64,000 bases of DNA from Pseudomonas mosselii (GTDB lineage Bacteria > Pseudomonadota > Gammaproteobacteria > Pseudomonadales > Pseudomonadaceae): positions 434,001 to 498,000 of the forward strand of contig NZ_VAUO01000002.1 of the NCBI RefSeq assembly GCF_005796105.1, in the 5' to 3' direction. A program made the translations under genes and the position numbers. Positions within the stretch are counted from its first letter, which is position 1, and each line of letters starts with the position of its first letter. Of the stretch, positions 57,994 through 64,000 are shown piece after piece. The notes under the pieces are model-generated. The model had not been told where the DNA came from and did no database searches. It saw only the letters and a program-made list of their open reading frames with translations.

Positions 57994-58274
57994 GTCCGGC
58001 CCTGTGCAAACGCTAAGCCAACGTCTTTGCGAACAGAAACCCCCTAGGCAAAACTGGCCTTTGCCTGACACAAAGCCAAGCACGGCGCCGCATCCAGCCA
58101 AGCCTGTGCGGTCATTCACTCACCTCATCGAGAGCCTGGGTCGCACGCTGCTTTGCAAGGCCGCCCAAAGCGCCGAATGCCTTTGGACAGGCGGTAACAC
58201 GCCTGCAAGAAAATCATCACATTGAGGTTCTAAAGTCGGCCTTCTGCGTCATCCCAGACCAAAAAGGACACCCG
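57994..58274. other. Intergenic region before phoX-like gene
   Basis: 281 bp between the transpeptidase stop and the PhoX start. A 73-codon frame at 58004-58225 has no ribosome site or recognisable product. I saw no convincing Pho box; the closest is a weak GGTCATTCACTCAC at ~58110. Confidence 0.4.
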
Positions 58275-60299
58275 ATGAGTCGAGACAGCGGCGACAACCT
58301 GGACCGTAACCACGCTGGCAACCTGCCAATGACCAGCGTCATGGACGCCTACCTCAGCCGCCGCAGCGTGCTGCGTGGCAGCCTGGGCGCTGCGATCGCG
58401 ATGATCGCCGGCACTGGCCTCACGGCCTGCTTCGATGGCACCACACCCTCGCCACAACCGGCAAAGCCCAAGCTCGGCTTCCAGTCCATCAAGGGTTCGC
58501 GCCTCGATGCCTGCGCCGTCGCGCCCGGTTATAGCGCACAAGTGCTGGCGCCGTGGGGCACACCGATCAACAGCAGCGGCAAACCCTGGCAAGCCGACGG
58601 CAGCAACAGCGCCAGCGACCAGGCCAACGCCATGGGCATGCACCACGACGGCATGCGCTTCTTCCCCATCGACGGCAGCTCCGAAGACGGTCTGCTGGCA
58701 ATCAACTTCGAATACATCGACACCGCAGCCCTGCACCCGCATGGCCCGACCAACGCGATCAGCGGCCAACGCCCCGCCGAAGAAGTGCGCAAGGAGATCA
58801 ACGCCCACGGCGCCGGGGTGGTACGCATCCGCAAGACCAACGGGCGCTGGCAGGTGGTGGATAACGACCCACTCAACCGCCGCTTCACCACCGCCACGGT
58901 GATGGACATCGCCGGCCCCCTGCGCGGCACCGCGCACGTGCGCACCCGCTTCTCCCCTGCCGGGGTCGAGTGCCGCGGCACCAACAACAATTGCGGCAAC
59001 GGCTATACCCCGTGGGGCACGTACCTGACCTGTGAAGAAAACTGGCCAGGGATCTTCGTCAACACCGCCAGCCGCCCAGCCGACCAGGTGCGTATCGGCG
59101 TTGCCGCCAACGCCGGGCAATACCGTTGGGAAAGCGCAGCAGGCGATGCCAGCGAGGTGGACGACGAGTTCGCGCGTTTCGACGTGACCCCAAAGGGCGC
59201 CAGCGCCACTGACGACTACCGCAACGAAGCCAGCACGTTCGGCTATATCGTCGAGATCGACCCGTACAACAGCGCCACGCGCGCCGTGAAACGCACCGCG
59301 CTCGGGCGTTTGCGCCATGAGGGCTGTTGCCCAGGCCTGGCGGTAGCAGGCAAGCCGTTGGTCTGGTACACCGGTGACGACTCCAACAACGAGTACCTGT
59401 ACAAGTTCGTTTCTGATGCGCTGTGGGACCCGGCCGACGCCAAGGCCCAGGACCGCCTGAACATCGGCGCCAAGTACATGGACAAGGGCAAGCTGTACGT
59501 CGCCCGCTTCAACGACGATGGCAGCGGCGACTGGCTGCTGCTCGACACCGCTACCGCGACCCGCGATGGCAGCACCCTGGGTGCGCTGTTCGGCGACCTG
59601 CCAGGCATCATCATCAACACGCGCGGCGCCGCCGACGCCGTGGGTGCCACGCCCATGGACCGCCCCGAGTGGACGGCGGTCAACCCGCTCAACGGCGATG
59701 CCTACCTGACGCTGACCAACAACAGTGCCCGCAGCGCCGACAAGACCGACAAGGCCAACCCGCGCGGCCCCAACCGTCACGGGCACATCATCCGCTGGCA
59801 CGACAGCGAGGATCACCGGCATTTTGCCTGGGACATCTTCGTGTTCGGTGCCAACGCCGATGGCGCAGCCGAGATCAACCGTTCCGGGCTGACCGAGATG
59901 AACCAGTTCGCCAGCCCCGATGGCATGAGTTTCGATAGCCGCGGCATCCTCTGGTTCGAAACCGACAATGGCGAAGAGAGCGTGACACGCTACACCAACG
60001 ACCAGTTGCTGGCAGTGATCCCCACGGACCTGGTGGACAGCAACGGCAAACAGCTGCCGATCAACGCGCAGAACCAGACAGACCTGCGACGCTTCTTCGT
60101 TGGGCCCAATGGCTGTGAGGTCACGGGGATCACCTTCACGCCAGACAACAAGACGCTGTTCATCAATATCCAGCACCCGGAGAACTGGCCATCCACCGAC
60201 GTGGCGACCGATGTCACACCAGCGGGCACCAAGCTGCGGCCGCGCTCATCGACCGTGGCGATCCAACGCCTGGATGGCGGCGAGATAGGCACTGCTTGA
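58275..60299 (+). CDS. PhoX-family alkaline phosphatase, Tat-exported
   Basis: A 674-residue phosphomonoesterase-like protein of the PhoX/DUF839 family (Ca/Fe cofactor in characterised members). N-terminal Tat signal with twin Arg at 29-30 (SRRSVLRGSLGAAIAMIAGT) followed by LTAC (Cys 52), a lipobox-like sequence. Core motifs: CEENWPGIFVNTASRPADQ, GCCPGLAVAGKPLVWYTGD, and HGHIIRWHDSEDHRHFAWD. A pho-regulon role is inferred; REP DNA lies downstream. Confidence 0.9.
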   Translation: MSRDSGDNLDRNHAGNLPMTSVMDAYLSRRSVLRGSLGAAIAMIAGTGLTACFDGTTPSPQPAKPKLGFQSIKGSRLDACAVAPGYSAQVLAPWGTPINSSGKPWQADGSNSASDQANAMGMHHDGMRFFPIDGSSEDGLLAINFEYIDTAALHPHGPTNAISGQRPAEEVRKEINAHGAGVVRIRKTNGRWQVVDNDPLNRRFTTATVMDIAGPLRGTAHVRTRFSPAGVECRGTNNNCGNGYTPWGTYLTCEENWPGIFVNTASRPADQVRIGVAANAGQYRWESAAGDASEVDDEFARFDVTPKGASATDDYRNEASTFGYIVEIDPYNSATRAVKRTALGRLRHEGCCPGLAVAGKPLVWYTGDDSNNEYLYKFVSDALWDPADAKAQDRLNIGAKYMDKGKLYVARFNDDGSGDWLLLDTATATRDGSTLGALFGDLPGIIINTRGAADAVGATPMDRPEWTAVNPLNGDAYLTLTNNSARSADKTDKANPRGPNRHGHIIRWHDSEDHRHFAWDIFVFGANADGAAEINRSGLTEMNQFASPDGMSFDSRGILWFETDNGEESVTRYTNDQLLAVIPTDLVDSNGKQLPINAQNQTDLRRFFVGPNGCEVTGITFTPDNKTLFINIQHPENWPSTDVATDVTPAGTKLRPRSSTVAIQRLDGGEIGTA

Positions 60300-60329
60300 G
60301 CAATATCGCTGGATTGAACCCAACGCAGC

Positions 60330-60440
60330 ACCTGTAGGAGCGGCCTTGTGCCGCGAACACCGGCGTAGCCGGTGCCATCCACCGCGTCGCCTGTTTTGCG
60401 GTGGTCCGGCCCTCCGGCAAACCCGCGCCCACAGGATTGT
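60330..60440. repeat. REP-type repeats after the phoX-like gene
   Basis: GTAGGAGCGGCCTTGTGCCG, then CGAACACCGGCGTAGCCGGTG, with inverted partners downstream to CCGCGCCCACAGG. The gap to YqfO is 257 bp with no gene. Confidence 0.75.
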
Positions 60441-60487
60441 GCAAAGCCCGAATCCAGCGCTGCACCTGTGCTATTCCACCTGAAACG

Positions 60488-60540
60488 CATCGCGGGGCAA
60501 GCCACAGCAACGAAACGTCGCTGCGGCTTGCCCCGCGATG
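60488..60540. repeat. Perfect 16-bp inverted repeat at the convergent phoX/yqfO end
   Basis: CATCGCGGGGCAAGCC pairs with GGCTTGCCCCGCGATG; the stem extends by CAGC/GCTG after one mismatch. It sits 17 bp beyond the YqfO stop and may act as a bidirectional transcript-end structure. Confidence 0.75.
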
Positions 60541-60556
60541 GGCAGTGCGATGAACC

Positions 60557-60868
60557 TTAGAAATCGGCCAGTGGCCAGACCTCATAGGCCGGTGTTTCAT
60601 AGGGATGGCTCTGCTTGAGCGCTGCAACCACCTGAACGATCAGCTGGTCAGCCACCACCAACTCCACCTTCCACTCCTCGACCCTCTCAACCTGGCCAGT
60701 TTGCCCAGTGAACGGCTGGCTGCCGTCCAACGGGCGGAACTGGCCCTGGCCCAGCACCTGCCACGCACAGTGGTCATAAGCGCCGATGCGCCCGCCGCCA
60801 GCGGCGAACACAGCAGCCTTGACCACCTCGACATGGCTGTCGGGGACGAAGAAGGCGAGCTTGTACAC
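60557..60868 (-). CDS. YqfO (NIF3 domain-like) protein
   Basis: A 103-residue protein resembling the inserted dimetal/YqfO domain of NIF3 proteins: YKLAFFVPDSHVEVVKAAVF at the start and QSHPYETPAYEVWPLADF at the end. GGGRIGAYDHCAWQVLGQGQF is typical of the family. No role proven. It starts 3 bp after the purL stop, so it is likely in the same transcript. Confidence 0.88.
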   Translation of the reverse strand: MYKLAFFVPDSHVEVVKAAVFAAGGGRIGAYDHCAWQVLGQGQFRPLDGSQPFTGQTGQVERVEEWKVELVVADQLIVQVVAALKQSHPYETPAYEVWPLADF

Positions 60869-60871
60869 GCC

Positions 60872-63800
60872 TTAGTTCACCCACACCCGCGCATTGCGGA
60901 ACATGCGCATCAGCGGTGCGTCTTCCTGCCACTCGTCCGGGCGCCAGGAGTTCTGCACGGCACGGAACATACGCTCCGGGTGCGGCATCATGATGGTCAC
61001 ACGGCCGTCACGGCTGGTGAGACCGGTGATACCGCGCGGCGAGCCGTTCGGGTTGGCCGGATAGGCTTCGGTGACCTTGCCGTGGTTGTCGACGTAGCGC
61101 AGTGCCACGGTGCCGGACAGGTCGGCCTCCAGCAGCGCCTCTTCGCTGGCGAACTCGGCATGACCTTCACCGTGGGCGATGGCGATCGGCATGCGCGAAC
61201 CGGCCATGCCTTGCAGGAAGATCGAGTTGGACTTCTGCACCTCGACCATAGCCACGCGCGCCTCGAACTGCTCCGAGCGGTTGCGTACGAAGTGCGGCCA
61301 GTACTCGGTGCCAGGGATTAGCTCGTGCAGGTTGGACATCATCTGGCAACCGTTGCACACGCCCAGGGCGAAGCTGTCGTTGCGCTCGAAGAAGGCCTGG
61401 AAAGCATCGCGGGCACGGGCGTTGAACAGTGCCGACTTGGCCCAGCCCTCACCAGCACCCAGCACGTCGCCGTAGGAGAAGCCACCACAGGCCACCAGGC
61501 CCTTGAACGCTTCGAAGTCGACGCGACCTGCGAGGATGTCGCTCATGTGCACGTCGATGGCAGCGAAGCCTGCGCGGTCGAAGGCCGCAGCCATCTCGAC
61601 CTGGCCGTTGACGCCCTGCTCACGCAGGATCGCCACTTGCGGACGCACGCCCGTCTTGATGTAGGGCGCCGCGATGTCGTCGTTGATGTCGAAGCCCAGC
61701 TTGACCGACAAGCCTGGGTTTTCTTCCTCGAGCAGCAGCTCGAATTCCTGGTCGGCGCATTCGGCGTTGTCACGCAGGCGCTGGATCTGGTAGCTGGTCT
61801 CGGCCCACTGGCGCTGTAGCATGCGACGGTCATCGTCGAACAGCACTTCACCGTTCAGGCTGATGGACACCTCGGCGTTGTTGACCGGCTTGCCGATCAC
61901 CGACACGCAACCTTCGCCCAGACCGGCGGCGCTGAACTGGGCCAGCACGTCCGGGGTGGCGTCCTGGCGAACCTGGATCACCGCCCCCAGCTCTTCGTTG
62001 AACAAGATGGCCGGGACATCGCTCTTGCTGTCGGTAAGCGGGTCCAGTTGCAGGTCGAGGCCGCAATGACCGGCGAAAGCCATTTCCAGCACGGTGGTCA
62101 GCAGACCGCCGTCGGAACGGTCATGGTAGGCCAGCAGGTGACCATCGGCGTTCAGGCCCTGGATCACGGCGAAGAAGGCCTTGAGGTCTTCGGCATCGTC
62201 GACGTCCGGTGCCTGGGCAGCCAGCTTGCCGTAGGTCTGCGCGAGGATCGAGGCACCCATGCGGTTCTTGCCACGGCCCAGGTCGATCAGGATCAGGTCG
62301 GTTTCGCCCTTGTCCATGCGCAGTTGCGGGGTCAGGGTGTCGCGAATATCGGTGACCGGGGCGAAGCCGCTGACGATCAGCGACATCGGCGCGGTGACGC
62401 TCTTGTCGACGCCGTCCTCGCTCCACTTGGTCTTCATCGACATGGAGTCCTTGCCCACCGGAATGGTCAGGCCCAGCTCCGGGCACAGTTCCATGCCGAC
62501 AGCCTTGACGGTGTCGTACAGACGCGCGTCTTCACCGGGGTGCCCGGCGGCGGACATCCAGTTGGCCGACAGCTTGATGTCGGAGAGTTTTTCGATGCGT
62601 GCGCCAGCCATGTTGGTCAGCACTTCGCCGATGGCCATGCGCCCGGACGCCGGGGCATCGAGCAGTGCAAGCGGAGTGCGCTCGCCCATGGCCATGGCTT
62701 CGCCGGTGTAGACATCGAAGCTGGTGGCGGTGACGGCGCAGTCGGCCACCGGTACCTGCCAAGGACCGACCATCTGGTCGCGGGCAACCAGACCGGTGAT
62801 GGTACGGTCGCCGATGGTGATCAGGAAGCTCTTGCTGGCCACAGCAGGGTGGTTCAGCACGCGCTGCACCGCCTGGTCCAGGTCCAGCTGGCTCGGGTCG
62901 AAGTCATCGCCAAGCTCGGCTTCGCGGGTGACCGAACGGTGCATGCGTGGCGGCTTGCCGAGCAGCACGTCCAGCGGCATGTCCACCGGGGTGTTGTCGA
63001 AGTGGCTGTCAGTCACGGTCAGGTGCGGCTCGGCTGTGGCCTCGCCAACGACCGCGAATGGGCAGCGCTCGCGTTCGCAGATGGCCTGGAAACGCTCGAA
63101 GTCCTCGGCGCTGACAGCCAGCACGTAACGCTCCTGCGACTCGTTGCTCCAGATTTCGTGCGGGGCCATGCCCGGCTCGTCATTGGGCACGTTGCGCAGC
63201 TCGAAGCGGCCGCCACGACCACCGTCGTTGACCAGCTCCGGGAAGGCGTTGGAGATACCGCCGGCGCCGACGTCGTGGATGAACGCGATCGGGTTCTTGT
63301 CACCCAGTTGCCAGCAACGGTCGATGACCTCTTGGCAACGGCGCTCCATTTCTGGGTTTTCGCGCTGTACCGAGGCGAAGTCCAGGTCAGCCGAGCTGGC
63401 ACCGGTAGCCACCGACGACGCCGCGCCGCCACCCAGGCCGATCAGCATGGCCGGGCCACCGAGCACGATCAGCTTGGCGCCCACGGTGATTTCGCCTTTT
63501 TGCACGTGGTCTTCACGGATGTTACCCATGCCGCCTGCGAGCATGATCGGCTTGTGGTAGCCGCGCACTTCCTCACCACGAGGGGTGTTGATGCTTTGCT
63601 CGAAGGTACGGAAGTAGCCGGTCAGCGCCGGGCGCCCGAACTCGTTGTTGAACGCCGCGCCACCGAGCGGGCCTTCGACCATGATGTCCAGGGCATCGAC
63701 GATGCGTTCAGGCTTGCCGTAGGCCTGCTCCCACGGCTGTTCGAAGCCAGGGATACGCAGGTTGGAGACCGTGAAGCCGGTCAGGCCGGCCTTTGGCTTG

Positions 63801-64000
63801 GCGCCACGGCCGGTAGCGCCTTCGTCGCGGATCTCGCCGCCGGAGCCGGTGGAGGCGCCGGAGAACGGGGCGATGGCAGTCGGGTGGTTGTGGGTCTCGA
63901 CCTTCATCAGAATGTGCACCGGCTCCTGCACCGCGCCGTACTGGCGGGTCTCAGGGTTCGGGAAGAAGCGGCCAGCGACGCTACCGACGATCACCGAAGC
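60872..64000 (-). CDS. purL: Phosphoribosylformylglycinamidine synthase (partial, N-terminus missing)
   Basis: Makes FGAM from FGAR, glutamine and ATP. The visible 1,042 codons run to the TAA at 60872; the first ~255 residues (the family is ~1,295) lie beyond the window. Visible are FGAR-AT domain motifs (ATP-binding [19 protein letters not shown] and GTGGGAAS-like segments) and a C-terminal glutamine amidotransferase domain with catalytic Cys in [14 protein letters not shown] and His in AHGEGHAEF. It is the type I, large single-chain form. Confidence 0.96.
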   Translation of the reverse strand, partial: ASVIVGSVAGRFFPNPETRQYGAVQEPVHILMKVETHNHPTAIAPFSGASTGSGGEIRDEGATGRGAKPKAGLTGFTVSNLRIPGFEQPWEQAYGKPERIVDALDIMVEGPLGGAAFNNEFGRPALTGYFRTFEQSINTPRGEEVRGYHKPIMLAGGMGNIREDHVQKGEITVGAKLIVLGGPAMLIGLGGGAASSVATGASSADLDFASVQRENPEMERRCQEVIDRCWQLGDKNPIAFIHDVGAGGISNAFPELVNDGGRGGRFELRNVPNDEPGMAPHEIWSNESQERYVLAVSAEDFERFQAICERERCPFAVVGEATAEPHLTVTDSHFDNTPVDMPLDVLLGKPPRMHRSVTREAELGDDFDPSQLDLDQAVQRVLNHPAVASKSFLITIGDRTITGLVARDQMVGPWQVPVADCAVTATSFDVYTGEAMAMGERTPLALLDAPASGRMAIGEVLTNMAGARIEKLSDIKLSANWMSAAGHPGEDARLYDTVKAVGMELCPELGLTIPVGKDSMSMKTKWSEDGVDKSVTAPMSLIVSGFAPVTDIRDTLTPQLRMDKGETDLILIDLGRGKNRMGASILAQTYGKLAAQAPDVDDAEDLKAFFAVIQGLNADGHLLAYHDRSDGGLLTTVLEMAFAGHCGLDLQLDPLTDSKSDVPAILFNEELGAVIQVRQDATPDVLAQFSAAGLGEGCVSVIGKPVNNAEVSISLNGEVLFDDDRRMLQRQWAETSYQIQRLRDNAECADQEFELLLEEENPGLSVKLGFDINDDIAAPYIKTGVRPQVAILREQGVNGQVEMAAAFDRAGFAAIDVHMSDILAGRVDFEAFKGLVACGGFSYGDVLGAGEGWAKSALFNARARDAFQAFFERNDSFALGVCNGCQMMSNLHELIPGTEYWPHFVRNRSEQFEARVAMVEVQKSNSIFLQGMAGSRMPIAIAHGEGHAEFASEEALLEADLSGTVALRYVDNHGKVTEAYPANPNGSPRGITGLTSRDGRVTIMMPHPERMFRAVQNSWRPDEWQEDAPLMRMFRNARVWVN

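Noticed and set aside
58105..58130. Possible Pho box upstream of the phoX-like gene
   Set aside because: Only partial match to the CTGTCAT repeat; not enough to call a PhoB site.
58004..58225. 73-codon frame before the phoX-like gene
   Set aside because: No ribosome site, no homologous features, composition not like neighbours.
58230..60176. 648-codon open frame on the minus strand
   Set aside because: Antisense to the phoX-like gene, which has clear family motifs; the opposite frame is a codon-bias shadow.

Overview
The window looks like chromosomal DNA of a Pseudomonas of the putida group. The evidence is the high GC content, the block order rpsP-rimM-trmD-rplS, hom-thrC with dsbC and xerD, recJ, the seven-gene wsp chemosensory operon, lysS-prfB and adk-ppc, and many intergenic copies of the roughly 35-bp REP sequence typical of P. 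putida (core TTCGCGGGTAAACCCGC or its variants). I see no tRNA, rRNA, CRISPR array, transposase, integrase gene or phage gene. The content is mostly core genome, with two terminal genes cut by the window edges (a TetR regulator at the left, purL at the right).

Layout. 1-9.2 kb: end of a TetR gene, rsmJ, a repeat-containing hypothetical protein, an extensin-like protein, a PEP-mutase-family enzyme, a DUF72 protein, a small hypothetical, tsaB, adk and ppc. 9.3-15.2 kb: envelope genes, namely a small protein of the ppc neighbourhood, a DUF4398 lipoprotein with an OmpA-like lipoprotein, a lipoprotein hydrolase, a QEGLA/DUF1704 putative metallopeptidase, another lipoprotein and a TetR regulator. 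15.4-18.1 kb: lysS and prfB, the latter with its programmed +1 frameshift. 18.4-26.8 kb: the complete Wsp surface-sensing system (wspABCDEFR) controlling c-di-GMP. 26.9-33.3 kb: a TerB-like protein and a ydcSTUVW-type polyamine import and gamma-aminobutyraldehyde oxidation operon. 33.4-40.2 kb: an Old Yellow Enzyme, recJ, yaeQ, a CaiB-type CoA-transferase, a TIGR02285 periplasmic protein, a DUF3509 protein and a degenerate receiver protein. 40.5-49.4 kb: thrC, hom, dsbC, xerD, a thioesterase, rplS-trmD-rimM-rpsP and ffh. 49.7-64 kb: ypjD, a CorB-like protein, an MHS-family transporter, purT, a VUT transporter, DUF1289, a gamma-carbonic anhydrase, two Nudix enzymes, an L,D-transpeptidase, PhoX, a YqfO-like protein and purL.

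How the genes work together. The wsp operon forms one signalling pathway: WspA senses, WspB/D couple it to the kinase WspE, WspC/F set adaptation, and WspR makes c-di-GMP. The ydc operon couples polyamine uptake to catabolism. The translation block groups ribosomal proteins with RNA-modifying and maturation enzymes.

The most interesting non-coding structure is a 109-bp element (40331-40439) with terminal inverted repeats, flanked by an 8-bp direct repeat. It has split the thrC terminator hairpin and at the same time rebuilt it as a longer hairpin. Its core is 47/51 identical to a second intergenic repeat at 18242-18292. Other points for a second look are a Tat-type PhoX with an apparent lipobox, a receiver-like protein lacking most of its active site, a duplicated-motif hypothetical protein, competing hairpins ahead of rpsP, and a second family of paired inverted repeats at three loci in 41.9-53.4 kb. 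I did not find a clearly new multi-gene system; most of the window is well-known core genome.
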